DNA of 64,000 bases from NCBI GenBank assembly GCA_963809925.1, contig CAWELH010000007.1:186001-250000 (forward strand), read 5' to 3'. Of this stretch, positions 46,561 to 55,471 are shown in pieces. The notes beneath the pieces are model-generated. The model searched no databases. It was not told the DNA's origin and was given only the letters and a program-made list of their open reading frames with translations. Made by a program: the position numbers and the translations under genes. This DNA comes from DASQZK01 sp963809925. GTDB taxonomy: Bacteria; Bacteroidota; Bacteroidia; Bacteroidales; GCA-2748055. Position 1 is the stretch's first letter, and each line of letters opens with the position of its first letter.

Positions 46561-48219
46561 CTATTTTGAACTATGGTATACCGGAAGGTTGATACAAGAA
46601 GGCTTATCTGGTCCGTAAAGAACCTTTTGCATGGCTTTCTGCATATCGATAGCGTCGAATGAAGGTTCACAGGTATTCAGGCTGCGGTTAAAACGGGGAA
46701 ACCAGCTTGATGTAATGACAACACGCAGCCTGTGACCTGGATTTAACTGGTAACCGGTTGCCCATACGGAAATATCAGTCTTCTGTGGATCGTCTGTGCC
46801 AAATGTCACCTTGGTACCTCCCTCCTGAATATTAATGATCTTTCCGTCGGGGAATACGTCTTCAAGACAAACCAAAAAATCAGTACAGGGTGCATCACTC
46901 GACAGCCATAAAGATGCCGATATCGGACCAAGTAAGATCAAAGGCTCCTTAAGTTCCTGCATATCAAACACCAGCTGATCTTTGCGTCCCGTATTTTCAT
47001 TTTGTTTAGCAGGGCCAACATCCGCGCCAAGGATAGTGCCTCCGTGACTCGGATAGGGGTCTGAAGGATCATAAACATATTGAAACGTTCCATTTTGGAG
47101 CGGAATACCGCTTCCCAGGTAGTGATCAGATCCGATGTAATATGGGGTAATCTCCGTTTCCTTTGGCGGCCAGACATCAGAACCTACATATTCATTCTTC
47201 TCCATAATAAAGAGGTTGTACTTCTCATCGTAGAAGGGCCTCTTAAGCTTGTTTTTCTTCCCTTTGAGTTCGTTTTTGACATATTTGAAAATCATCCGTG
47301 GGTTCCCGGTTTTCTTCAGTCCGCCATACTCATTCTTTTCAGCCTGAGGCCCATGGCACCATGGACCGATGATAAGCCGGTTATTGTTGTTACCGGCAGC
47401 ATTCAACGCTTCAAAATCACTGATCTGCGTGGTAAGGAAAATATCATACCAGCCGGCCATGGAGATCATCCCTGCGTCGGATATTCCCCTAAAATCCATT
47501 TTCCGCCAATAGTCATCCGCGCTTTCATGAGCTATCCAATCATTCACGAAATCAATATCCTGGATGGTCGAATCATCCGCTGCAGATATAGGAAGGATAA
47601 GGGACGCATCATGAAGTTTTTCGGCAGAGATGCTGGTGGACTCGCCGGAAGCATTCTGGAAGCCCCAGACGATGGCCGTCTGAAGTGAGAACAGGCCCCC
47701 CGGATACACAAAATCATGCATTCTGGCACCGGTAAGCAGAAGTGTCAGATAATCCAGTGAATCAGATATGGCCCATTGCGTATATCCAACATAACTCGCT
47801 CCCCACCCTGCAATGGTACCGTCCGACCAGGGTTGCTCCCTGATCCACTTAAGGGTGCTCAGTCCGTCCGATCGTTCGTTGATGAAAGGGTAAAAAGTAC
47901 CTTCAGAAGCATATCTCCCTCTGACATCCTGGATTACCACGGCAATGCCAAAGAGCTTATAGGCTTTCCCCATCCATTCCTCAAGTCGCTTGTTGTAGGG
48001 AGTGCGTACCAGAACAACAGGAAAGTTACCATGCTTTTTCGGAAGGTATATATCGGTAGAGAGAAGTACCCCATCATCCATCGGAATTGTAACCGTTTTA
48101 TAAGGCAATTTCAGGCTGTCGGCCGGATCTCCCTTTTGAGGGTGACCAAAGAGGGGCAGATAAAGAAACAGGAGAAGAATGGAGGGTATCTTTTTTGTTA
48201 AGAAGGTGAATGAATACAT
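46561..48219 (-). CDS. CocE/NonD-family alpha/beta hydrolase (X-Pro dipeptidyl-peptidase S15-like), exported
   Basis: 552 residues with a signal peptide (LLLFLYLPLFGHPQ). The S15-type domain shows the nucleophile in 'AGWGASYVGYTQW' (Ser about 143), the acid in the 'GISDAGMISMAGWYDIF' region, and the His in 'GPWCHGPQ' (about 289). A jelly-roll C-terminus (about 360-550, 'DFLVCLEDVFPDGKIINIQE', 'YQLNPGHRLRVVITSSWFPR') is characteristic. Members hydrolyse esters, acyl-peptides or proline peptides. No context assigns the substrate; a candidate operator lies 174 bp upstream. Confidence 0.88.
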   Translation of the reverse strand: MYSFTFLTKKIPSILLLFLYLPLFGHPQKGDPADSLKLPYKTVTIPMDDGVLLSTDIYLPKKHGNFPVVLVRTPYNKRLEEWMGKAYKLFGIAVVIQDVRGRYASEGTFYPFINERSDGLSTLKWIREQPWSDGTIAGWGASYVGYTQWAISDSLDYLTLLLTGARMHDFVYPGGLFSLQTAIVWGFQNASGESTSISAEKLHDASLILPISAADDSTIQDIDFVNDWIAHESADDYWRKMDFRGISDAGMISMAGWYDIFLTTQISDFEALNAAGNNNNRLIIGPWCHGPQAEKNEYGGLKKTGNPRMIFKYVKNELKGKKNKLKRPFYDEKYNLFIMEKNEYVGSDVWPPKETEITPYYIGSDHYLGSGIPLQNGTFQYVYDPSDPYPSHGGTILGADVGPAKQNENTGRKDQLVFDMQELKEPLILLGPISASLWLSSDAPCTDFLVCLEDVFPDGKIINIQEGGTKVTFGTDDPQKTDISVWATGYQLNPGHRLRVVITSSWFPRFNRSLNTCEPSFDAIDMQKAMQKVLYGPDKPSCINLPVYHSSK

Positions 48220-48333
48220 TGGTTTCAGAAGTTTTAATGAAGGATTCGATTTCAGACCACAGGGAGAGATGAACAGAACTCAGATCCGGATGGATCGGGT
48301 ATCACAACAATAAAATTAGGGAAATAAAGAAAA

Positions 48334-48372
48334 AGAGGCTGCAGTTTAATTAAATATTATTCTGCAACCTCT
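48334..48372 (-). terminator. Intrinsic terminator of the PKD lipoprotein gene
   Basis: Arms AGAGGCTGCAG (48334-48344) and CTGCAACCTCT (48362-48372) pair at ten of eleven positions, with a 17-nt A+T-rich loop. On the minus strand the hairpin is followed by CTTTATTTC after a short T-run, fitting termination of the gene ending at 48415. Confidence 0.75.
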
Positions 48373-48390
48373 TCCTTACTTAAAGCTACT

Positions 48391-48402
48391 CTTAATCGAT
48401 TA
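48391..48402. promoter_or_regulatory. Candidate LacI-type operator (TAATCGATTA)
   Basis: The palindrome TAATCGATTA at 48393-48402 matches that at 22698-22707, and CTTAATCGATT is shared with the sites at 22696 and 30701. It lies between the PKD gene stop and its terminator, and about 174 bp upstream of the CocE-type gene, so its target is unclear. Confidence 0.35.
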
Positions 48403-48414
48403 GTTTATTGATGG

Positions 48415-49362
48415 TTATGATTTAGGTACAAATGTCAGATGATACATAATATTCGGGAAACTGCCTGAACCGGCAGGATCTGCCCAGTAAGCACAGATGA
48501 ATAAAGCAACTTTCATCTCATCCGGCGTAATGGATTTCACAATAAACTGACGTGTGGTTGGGTAATCGAGAATACCGAAATAAGCCCCTTCGGAGAGTTT
48601 AATCCATTTTTGTCCGCTGAATGTAACATTTTCATGATTGGCAGGGATTTCCACCCCTCCATATGGAGCCGCATCCACAACGAGATCGTCTTCATGAAGT
48701 GTCCATGTTGAATTTTCAGGATGCGTGTAAGTTGTGCTGCAAAGACCCAGCAAGTTGTCAGTAATACTAACGACTTGCTGCTCACCTCCGAAAATGCCAA
48801 ATAATGAGGCTGCAAGCACAGCGTCATTTACCGGATTGACCATATAATCGCCATTGGCATAAAATGTGAATTCATTGTCGTACTCATCGGAAGCCAGTCC
48901 CAGTGCATCGAGAGCATCGGGCTCAGAACCGAGCAAAACGAGCAAGTTGGGTTCAACACCACTACCGCCGTCAACACCTTCTGTATAACCGCGACTCAGC
49001 ACCCAGGTTTTCCCATTTACAGCTGTAGGTCCACCGGTTAGCATTTCAAGAAAGGACGGAAGTATCTGCACATCATACGTTGCCATAGTTTCCCCGCCAT
49101 CACCTTTTACAGTCAGTACAACGGTATAAGTACCTGATACAGCATAGCTATGTGTAGGGTGAGCATCCGTACTTGTTGCATTGTCACCAAATTCCCACAG
49201 ATAAGTATTGGTATTCTTGCAGATCGAGGTAAAAGTAACATCGGAGCCATCAACAAGAAAAGAAAAATCTGCGGTCGGTGCCGGTGTGTCTTTCTTACAT
49301 GCACTGAATCCAAGTACCAGTACCAGGGCGAACAAAGTATTAAAAAAGAAAGTCTTTTTCAT
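48415..49362 (-). CDS. PKD-domain surface lipoprotein
   Basis: 315 residues with a lipoprotein signal (LFALVLVLGFSACKKD). Residues about 30-105 form a PKD domain ('YLWEFGDNATSTDAHPTHSY', 'VSGTYTVVLTVKGDGGE'). The remainder (about 120-315, 'NGKTWVLSRGYTEGVDGG', 'VTFSGQKWIKLSEGAYFGIL') is a beta-rich domain seen in Bacteroidota surface lipoproteins that bind glycans, but I cannot name it. An exact copy of the lacI operator-promoter block lies 68 bp upstream, so expression should follow the sugar sensed by the LacI protein at 21.7 kb. A role as a glycan-binding partner of the SusC system, possibly replacing the broken SusD, is a testable inference. Confidence 0.75.
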   Translation of the reverse strand: MKKTFFFNTLFALVLVLGFSACKKDTPAPTADFSFLVDGSDVTFTSICKNTNTYLWEFGDNATSTDAHPTHSYAVSGTYTVVLTVKGDGGETMATYDVQILPSFLEMLTGGPTAVNGKTWVLSRGYTEGVDGGSGVEPNLLVLLGSEPDALDALGLASDEYDNEFTFYANGDYMVNPVNDAVLAASLFGIFGGEQQVVSITDNLLGLCSTTYTHPENSTWTLHEDDLVVDAAPYGGVEIPANHENVTFSGQKWIKLSEGAYFGILDYPTTRQFIVKSITPDEMKVALFICAYWADPAGSGSFPNIMYHLTFVPKS

Positions 49363-49430
49363 AGTAATTAGGTTTTAGTTATTACGTGTGGATCGAATTG
49401 AGTTAGATGGTTCGGTAACGTTCAGAAGAT

Positions 49431-49454
49431 AAATATATGCTTAAACGTTTAAAT
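49431..49454 (-). promoter_or_regulatory. Operator-promoter block identical to that of the lacI-type gene
   Basis: These 24 bases equal the reverse complement of 21588-21611: the perfect palindrome TTAAACGTTTAA (49441-49452) followed, in minus-strand direction, by GC and ATATATTT with the -7-like TATATTTA. The block reads toward the PKD gene starting at 49362. Confidence 0.85.
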
Positions 49455-49660
49455 AAAAAACTTTTCCGCTACCTTTTTTATGCTTTCACTCCATTTTTTT
49501 TAATTTATAATTTGAAATCCGCTAAATGATAAGCAAGTATGATACATGGAATCTACAGAAGGGTCGTAAATCAAAAAAGTCCGGATAATCGGAAATTTAA
49601 AATAATCGGCCATTTAGGCGCAGATAATTCGCAGTTCTCGTTTTTTTCATGAAAATATAT

Positions 49661-49672
49661 TTAATCGTTTAA
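49661..49672 (-). promoter_or_regulatory. Variant LacI-type operator
   Basis: TTAATCGTTTAA is an exact hybrid of the two half-site types seen elsewhere (TTAATC and GTTTAA). In minus-strand direction it is again followed by an ATATATTTT stretch, like the block at 49431. The rest of 49455-49918 shows no supported gene. The site may bind the same repressor and aid looping, or control a second start. Confidence 0.55.
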
Positions 49673-49918
49673 GTACCGTCTTTCATTTCCACAGGGTGAA
49701 TTGCGAGCAGGATGGCATTACCAGGACAGGGATCAATCGATTGCTCCCGCAAAATGAGCCATTCATACTATTTTATCATGAACAAACATTCCATGAGGAC
49801 GTTACTAGTTTAAAGTTCTTTTTTATTATGTCTTTACCCCTTCGCCCTCTTCACACTGAATGATTATCTTTTCGGTGACATACGAAGCATTCATGTTCAC
49901 TTCAAACGAACCACCGTG

Positions 49919-50650
49919 ATGAAAAATGTAACCCTTTCTACCCTGACCTTAAGCATCGTGCTTATTCCCATCCTCGCCCTGACGTCCTGTACCAATAAAC
50001 TTACTGCAAAATTTGAATCAGATACCATCGGCTCTCTTCCCGATAAAACTCTGCCAGGCAGTCCGACCGGCGATGCTATTACCTATATCAGCGAAATCGA
50101 AACCCAGTTGAAAGTCATTGCCACCATCTCCCATCCTAGTGAAAAATCGCTTGAGTATAAAAGTGTTGCACCCTCAGGAAGTGTAAGCGGACACAGCAGC
50201 TGGCTTGGCTTCAATGCGGTATCCACAAATTTTGCCAAACCAGTAACCTTTCTTTGGACAGCTCAGAAAAATTTCAACTCCGGCGGACCTGACCTTTACA
50301 TCGATTGTTCTGACGGGAGCGGGATTGTAGCTGCCCGTATTCTGATCCTCAGTAACGGCCATGTAATCCTCGTAAATAACATTGCTACCAATGCCGGCGA
50401 TGATGTAGGTGTTATCCCCAACAATGAGTCACATACCTTCATGGTTACGGTTGATTTGCCGAATAGTGTATACAATATTTCCGTACTGAAGACTGCCGGC
50501 AACATTACAGTAAACGGGCATACCCTGCTTACCACGAACATCGCTTCGTACCACAATCCTGCGAATCCCACTGTTTCCTTCAAATTTGACCCTTTTTCCT
50601 CGTCCCAGCAATATGTGATCGATGAGGTTTTTATTAACAGGAAAAACTGA
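49919..50650 (+). CDS. Lipoprotein of unknown function, beta-sandwich type
   Basis: 243 residues from the ATG at 49919 (an overlapping GTG lies at 49916). Lipoprotein signal 'IVLIPILALTSC'. The body has alternating strands and conserved Gly/Asn turns ('SSWLGFNAVSTNFAKPVTFL', 'GGPDLYIDCSDGSGIVAARI', 'QYVIDEVFINRKN'), resembling a concanavalin-like sandwich. Family not recognised. It diverges from the LacI-linked PKD gene, and the 49661 operator lies between them, so shared control is possible. The 281 bp that follow hold nothing I can support. Confidence 0.55.
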   Translation: MKNVTLSTLTLSIVLIPILALTSCTNKLTAKFESDTIGSLPDKTLPGSPTGDAITYISEIETQLKVIATISHPSEKSLEYKSVAPSGSVSGHSSWLGFNAVSTNFAKPVTFLWTAQKNFNSGGPDLYIDCSDGSGIVAARILILSNGHVILVNNIATNAGDDVGVIPNNESHTFMVTVDLPNSVYNISVLKTAGNITVNGHTLLTTNIASYHNPANPTVSFKFDPFSSSQQYVIDEVFINRKN

Positions 50651-50931
50651 ATATTAACCCAGATATACACGACACACATTTATGATCCGAAAATTTTGGG
50701 TGAGCAGCATCAAGCCCTGCTGATTGAAAGTCCGCCAGCCGAAATTTTCAAATCATTGACGTCTTCAGTTGCCGGATGGCAATTCTTCACCTCAGGTTTG
50801 CTCTGAAAATTTAGCCAGAAATCAAAAATTCTTTGTTTCAGGACATCTATTTTTGATTTAAAATGCTGAAATATATACTTAGGTTGTATCTTTAAAATCT
50901 TCTTTTCAAACCTGAGTTATTTTCAATCTTC

Positions 50932-53196
50932 ATGGAAGTATATTATACCCTGATCACAGGATTCCTGTTTGTCCTGGCCATATCCCTCCTCATCGTCGGC
51001 GTCAGCAATGATGCCGTCAATTTTCTTAATTCAGCCATTGGCGCCAAGGCAGCCCCGTACCGACTGATCCTTGCCATAGCCGGGGCCGGTGTTTTAACCG
51101 GGGCCGCATTTTCAAACGGGATGATGGAAGTGGCCCGGAGGGGGATCTTTAATCCCGAGGTATTCAACTTCAGTGAGATCATGGTCATCTTCCTTGCTGT
51201 GATGCTTACAAACATCCTGCTGCTCGATTTTTTCAATACCATTGGACTACCAACCTCAACCACAATTTCGATCGTTTTCGGACTCCTTGGTGCAGCGACA
51301 CTTGTTTCTGTTTATAACATTACCAGGGAGGGCAGCATGGTTCATCATCTGGGGACCTATATCAATATTGAGAGCTCAGGACTCATCATCGTCGGGATTT
51401 TTCTGTCAGTCGTGATTGCCTTTTCCGTTGGCATGATCGTCCAATGGATTGTCAGGCTGGCCTTTTCCTTTAATGTTGGAAAAAACGGCAGGTACTGGTC
51501 CGGCGTCTGGGGAGGCTTTGCCATTACAGCTATCCTTTATTTTCTTCTGATGAAAGGGGCCAGCGGTTCTACACTTGTCTCAGAGGCGATGTTGGAAACC
51601 ATTAATAACAATACGATGACTATCCTTCTTATCAGCTTTGCAGGATGGACTATTATTTTCCAGGTTCTTACGTTGTTTACAAAGGTAAATGTACTGAAGA
51701 TCACCGTATTGGCCGGAACGTTTGCCTTAGCCATGGCCTTTGCCGGAAATGATCTGGTCAATTTCATTGGTGTTCCCCTTGCCGGCTTTGAGGCGTTTAA
51801 AGCCTATATGGCTTCCGGTGCATTGGCACCAGACGGATTCCTGATGGAAGCACTCCAGAAACCGGTGAATACCCCCATCTACTTCCTGATTGGGGCAGGT
51901 ATTATCATGGTGCTGACCCTCCGGTTCTCTAAAAAAGCACGTTCCGTAACAGCCACAACCATCGACCTCAGCCGACAGAGTGAAGGGTCCGAACGCTTTG
52001 CCTCTACCCTGCTTGCCCGGGTAATCGTAAGACGATCAATGGAACTCAGCCAGGTAGTTTCGAAGATCACCCCTCCAGTCCTCACCAGGTTCATCGAAAA
52101 ACGATTTGACGAAGAACAGTTGCGCGAAGGGAAACCGGAAAAAACGGCCTTCGATATGGTGAGAGCATCTGTGAACCTTGTTGTTGCCAGCATCCTTATC
52201 GCCATTGGTACCTCGCTCCGCCTTCCCCTCTCAACCACCTATGTGACCTTCATGGTGGCCATGGGAACGTCACTGTCCGATGGTGCCTGGGGACGCGACA
52301 GTGCCGTTTACCGAATCACCGGAGTGCTTACCGTGGTTGGAGGCTGGTTTTTTACCGCCCTGAGTGCTTTCTTCGCCGCCTTTGTCATCACAGCACTTAT
52401 CTTCTTCGGTAAATTACCTGTGATCCTGATCCTGACAGGACTTTCTGTTTACATCCTGCTGAAAACCCATACATTTCATCATAAAAAAACGGAAAAGGAA
52501 GCCATTGCTGCCGGAAAGTCCATTACCCCTTCCTATGAAATCCTTCGTTTATGTGATGATGAAGTTAAAAAATCGGTGCAAAACGTGGCCGCCATTCTCT
52601 ACCAGACTTACGCCGGTTTCTCGAAAGAAAATCTTAAAGACCTGAAAAAACAAAGAAAGGATGCAAAAGTTCTGACGGAACAGATCAGGCAAATCCGGGA
52701 GGACATCCCGGAAACCCTGAGAAAATTTGGCGAACCCGACCTCGAGAGTGGGCACCATTACGTCCAGGTGGTCACGTATATGAAAGAGATGTGTAATTCA
52801 CTGATCCATATTGTGCAGCCAGCTTTCAACCATGTTGATAACAACCATGCCATCGACAAGGAACAGATACAGAAGGTGAAGGAATTTAACGAACAAGTCC
52901 GGGAATTTTTCACCTTTGTAACATCCGCACTGGAGAAACGAAGCTATGAAAATCCCGATGATTTGAACGTACGCCGTGACAAGCTCATCAGTATGGCTAA
53001 TGACATCCTGGTGCACCGGATCCGGATACTGAAGAAAAACCGGAAAGGTGTGAAAGTCAGTATCACTTACATCGAAATGCTCTCCGAAACGAAAAACCTT
53101 CTCCTGAATGTGGTGCAGCTTGTGAAGGCTAACGCCAGGCTGCTTAATACCTTTGCCGGAATTGAAGGCTCGATAAGTGAAGAGGTTCTGGATTAA
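50932..53196 (+). CDS. PiT-family phosphate transporter fused to a PhoU-like domain
   Basis: 754 residues. Two inverted PHO4 repeats are visible with the signature motifs 'IVGVSNDAVNFLNSAIGAKA' (about 22-41) and 'FAGNDLVNFIGVPLAG' (about 266-281). A late membrane segment 'GTSLRLPLSTTYVTFMVAMG' follows near 420-440. From about residue 520 the protein is soluble, charged and helical ('ILRLCDDEVKKSVQNVAAIL', 'EQIRQIREDIPETLRKFGEP'), as in PhoU-type regulators. The protein imports inorganic phosphate with H+ or Na+; the fused domain probably regulates it. A single-gene unit. Confidence 0.9.
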   Translation: MEVYYTLITGFLFVLAISLLIVGVSNDAVNFLNSAIGAKAAPYRLILAIAGAGVLTGAAFSNGMMEVARRGIFNPEVFNFSEIMVIFLAVMLTNILLLDFFNTIGLPTSTTISIVFGLLGAATLVSVYNITREGSMVHHLGTYINIESSGLIIVGIFLSVVIAFSVGMIVQWIVRLAFSFNVGKNGRYWSGVWGGFAITAILYFLLMKGASGSTLVSEAMLETINNNTMTILLISFAGWTIIFQVLTLFTKVNVLKITVLAGTFALAMAFAGNDLVNFIGVPLAGFEAFKAYMASGALAPDGFLMEALQKPVNTPIYFLIGAGIIMVLTLRFSKKARSVTATTIDLSRQSEGSERFASTLLARVIVRRSMELSQVVSKITPPVLTRFIEKRFDEEQLREGKPEKTAFDMVRASVNLVVASILIAIGTSLRLPLSTTYVTFMVAMGTSLSDGAWGRDSAVYRITGVLTVVGGWFFTALSAFFAAFVITALIFFGKLPVILILTGLSVYILLKTHTFHHKKTEKEAIAAGKSITPSYEILRLCDDEVKKSVQNVAAILYQTYAGFSKENLKDLKKQRKDAKVLTEQIRQIREDIPETLRKFGEPDLESGHHYVQVVTYMKEMCNSLIHIVQPAFNHVDNNHAIDKEQIQKVKEFNEQVREFFTFVTSALEKRSYENPDDLNVRRDKLISMANDILVHRIRILKKNRKGVKVSITYIEMLSETKNLLLNVVQLVKANARLLNTFAGIEGSISEEVLD

Positions 53197-53293
53197 AAAG
53201 TGCCGCAGATGTGAACTTCATGATCTCCGGGTATTGAATTTCTAGGTGTGCATCCGTAATATTACTGAGCATTCTGTTTTTATCTTAAGAGGA

Positions 53294-54049
53294 ATGAAAG
53301 ACTATAAAAGCATGATCATCTGGAACCTGCAATCCCTGGGCATCGTAGAGGGCGATGCTCTGATGGTGCACGCATCGCTTCGATCAGTGGGAAATTTTGA
53401 GAACCGCGCAGCCATTCTTATCAGCGCACTTCTGGATGCTCTGGGACCCTCAGGCACACTGCTTATGCCTGCGCTATCGTATGAGAATGTCACTGCAGAA
53501 CAGCCTGTTTTTGATGTACGGCAAACGCCGTCCTGCGTGGGCGCACTCACAGAATATTTCCGTACCCTGCCGTTCGTTGAACGAAGCCTTCATCCCACAC
53601 ATTCGGTCTGCGCCACCGGAAGCGATACGGCATTCTTCCTCGGCAGCCATCACCGTGACGATACACCCTGCGGGCCCCTCTCCCCGTTTCATAAACTGAT
53701 GGAAAGAAAAGGCAGGATCCTGTTTCTTGGCTGCGGACTGCGGCCAAACACTTCCATGCACGGGATCGAAGAATTGTCGCCGCCATCTTACCTGTTCGGG
53801 AAAAAGATGCTATTCAATATTATAATGCGGGATGGCACCGAATACCACAAAGCCTATATCACCCATGATTTTACAGGGGCGGAACAGCGGTACGAAAGGG
53901 TAACGGAAGTGCTTGACAATGATGATTTCACGACAGGGAAAGTACTGGAGGCCGATGCCTGGCTGTTAAACAGTGAAGCCCTGTGGGAAAAGACCCACCG
54001 GAAACTTCTTCAGGATCCCTGGTATTTTGTCGACAGGATACTGGGTTAA
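53294..54049 (+). CDS. Aminoglycoside N(3)-acetyltransferase-family protein
   Basis: 251 residues from the ATG at 53294 with AAGAGGA just before it; the open frame reaches a GTG at 53246, adding 16 residues. AAC(3)-family blocks: 'EGDALMVHASLRSVGNFENR', 'DALGPSGTLLMPALSYENV', 'RSLHPTHSVCATGSD', 'DTPCGPLSPFHKLMERKGRI'. Members use acetyl-CoA to acetylate amines of aminoglycosides, but many chromosomal homologues act on other amino sugars and confer no resistance. It lies 43 bp before the DUF4434 gene, suggesting a metabolic rather than resistance role. Confidence 0.85.
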   Translation: MKDYKSMIIWNLQSLGIVEGDALMVHASLRSVGNFENRAAILISALLDALGPSGTLLMPALSYENVTAEQPVFDVRQTPSCVGALTEYFRTLPFVERSLHPTHSVCATGSDTAFFLGSHHRDDTPCGPLSPFHKLMERKGRILFLGCGLRPNTSMHGIEELSPPSYLFGKKMLFNIIMRDGTEYHKAYITHDFTGAEQRYERVTEVLDNDDFTTGKVLEADAWLLNSEALWEKTHRKLLQDPWYFVDRILG

Positions 54050-54092
54050 CCACCCGTACTCTACACTATATTAAATCATTACCTGATAACTC

Positions 54093-54992
54093 ATGAAAAT
54101 CACCGGAACCTTCATCGATGAAATATCACACGACATCCCTTCGGCCAACTGGGGGATAAAAGAATGGTCGAAAGATTTTGACGCCATGCAATCTGTGGGT
54201 ATCGATACCGTTATCCTCATCCGATGCGGGTACCGCGACAAAATGACCTTCGATTCGCCCACACTCAAAAGACATCTTACCATGCGGCCGGTATACACTG
54301 ATCTCGTTGAATTGTTCCTGGATCAGGCCGAACGCTGCGGTATGAACTTCTTCTTCGGCCTTTATGATTCCGGACAATACTGGCTGTCGGGTGATTACAG
54401 GAAGGAACTGGAAATAAATACAGCCCTGGCCGTGGAAGTCGCAGAACGGTATGGCGATCGTAAGGCATTTAACGGATGGTACGCCAGTCATGAACTTCAT
54501 GCCTGGGATGAAGCGCAAGTCACGCTGACGGCGGAATTATGCCGTACACTGAAGACCATAAAGGACATCCCGGTGCTGATGTCACCATACATAAAAGGAA
54601 GGAAGCAGTTTGACAGTCCCGTCACGCCCGAAGAACATGAGCGCCAGTGGGATATGATTTTTTCAACTCTTTCGGGGCAGGCCGATATCGTGGCCTTCCA
54701 GGACGGTCAGGTCGAATTTTCGGAACTAAAGACCTTCACAGAGATCAATAAGAAGCTGGCCGACCGCCATGGCCTCACCTCCTGGGCCAATATTGAAAGT
54801 TTTGAGCGGGGAATGCCCATCGATTTCCTGCCTATCGACTGGCGCAATTTAAAGCTGAAGATGGATACGGCGGAAACGGCAGGTATTGAAAAGCTGATCA
54901 CCTTTGAGTTTTCGCATTTCATGAGCCCCAATTCGATGTATCCGTCGGCAAGGAAGTTGTTTGAGCGATACAGGGAAATTATGGGGAAATAG
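54093..54992 (+). CDS. DUF4434 TIM-barrel protein, putative glycoside hydrolase
   Basis: 299 residues with no signal peptide, starting 'MKITGTFIDEISHDIPSANW'. The DUF4434 pattern is visible: 'WSKDFDAMQSVGIDTVILIR', 'DQAERCGMNFFFGLYDSGQY', 'FNGWYASHEL', 'IVAFQDGQVEF', 'TSWANIESFERG'. The Glu in 'ASHELHAWD' and Glu in 'ANIESF' are where catalytic acids of clan A-like barrels would be, but activity of the family is unproven. It is paired with the AAC(3)-like gene. No signal suggests a cytosolic or non-classically exported enzyme. Confidence 0.8.
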   Translation: MKITGTFIDEISHDIPSANWGIKEWSKDFDAMQSVGIDTVILIRCGYRDKMTFDSPTLKRHLTMRPVYTDLVELFLDQAERCGMNFFFGLYDSGQYWLSGDYRKELEINTALAVEVAERYGDRKAFNGWYASHELHAWDEAQVTLTAELCRTLKTIKDIPVLMSPYIKGRKQFDSPVTPEEHERQWDMIFSTLSGQADIVAFQDGQVEFSELKTFTEINKKLADRHGLTSWANIESFERGMPIDFLPIDWRNLKLKMDTAETAGIEKLITFEFSHFMSPNSMYPSARKLFERYREIMGK

Positions 54993-55471
54993 AACATCAT
55001 ACCAAATCACGAGAAAGTCTGGCTTTTTGTAAGAAGAAATAACCATACCGTCAGGATAGAGGAACGCGGATTAGTCTCCGAGCAGGTGAATCGGACATAG
55101 TGGTTGCCAAAAACCTTCCCTTTCGACGCATCGATGGCTTCAGCAAAGTCCCGGTTTCCCAAAAGTCCCTGATTCCGAGGCCATAACTCACTTAGCCTGC
55201 TGATCAACATGACTGAATCAGGTAAGGTAAAACCCGAACGAAAGTTAATTGTTATTGAAAAAAGGAAAAGGAATCCCTGCAATGCACAAAAGGCATTCTC
55301 AAAAATCAGGTATACCGCATATTCCGGTTTTGATTTAATTAGAATAAGTAGATCCTTACCTGGTTTTATATATCTGTACATTACAAAACCTTCATCAAAT
55401 GGTGAAAACACTCATCGTGATAATTATTACCTTTAATAAAAAAACGAATTCAAATATGGAGGACGTACATT
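54993..55471. other. 479-bp region upstream of the enolase gene
   Basis: A minus-strand open frame at 55007-55411 (134 codons) is present but has no recognisable family, signal or neighbour support. Part of it (SRLSELWPRNQGLLGNRDFA) has protein-like composition, so a remnant cannot be excluded. GGAGGACG 14 bp before the enolase ATG resembles a ribosome binding site, which is uncommon in this phylum. Confidence 0.4.

Noticed and set aside
47080..47688. 202-codon plus-strand open frame inside the CocE-type gene
   Set aside because: Antisense to a clear S15-type hydrolase, and no recognisable motif.
53294..54049. Antibiotic-resistance call for the AAC(3)-like gene
   Set aside because: Chromosomal family members often act on other substrates, and neither mobile elements nor other resistance genes are near it.
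55007..55411. 134-codon open frame on the minus strand before enolase
   Set aside because: No family, signal peptide or operon partner; only part has protein-like composition. Kept as a possible remnant in the gap note, not called as a gene.
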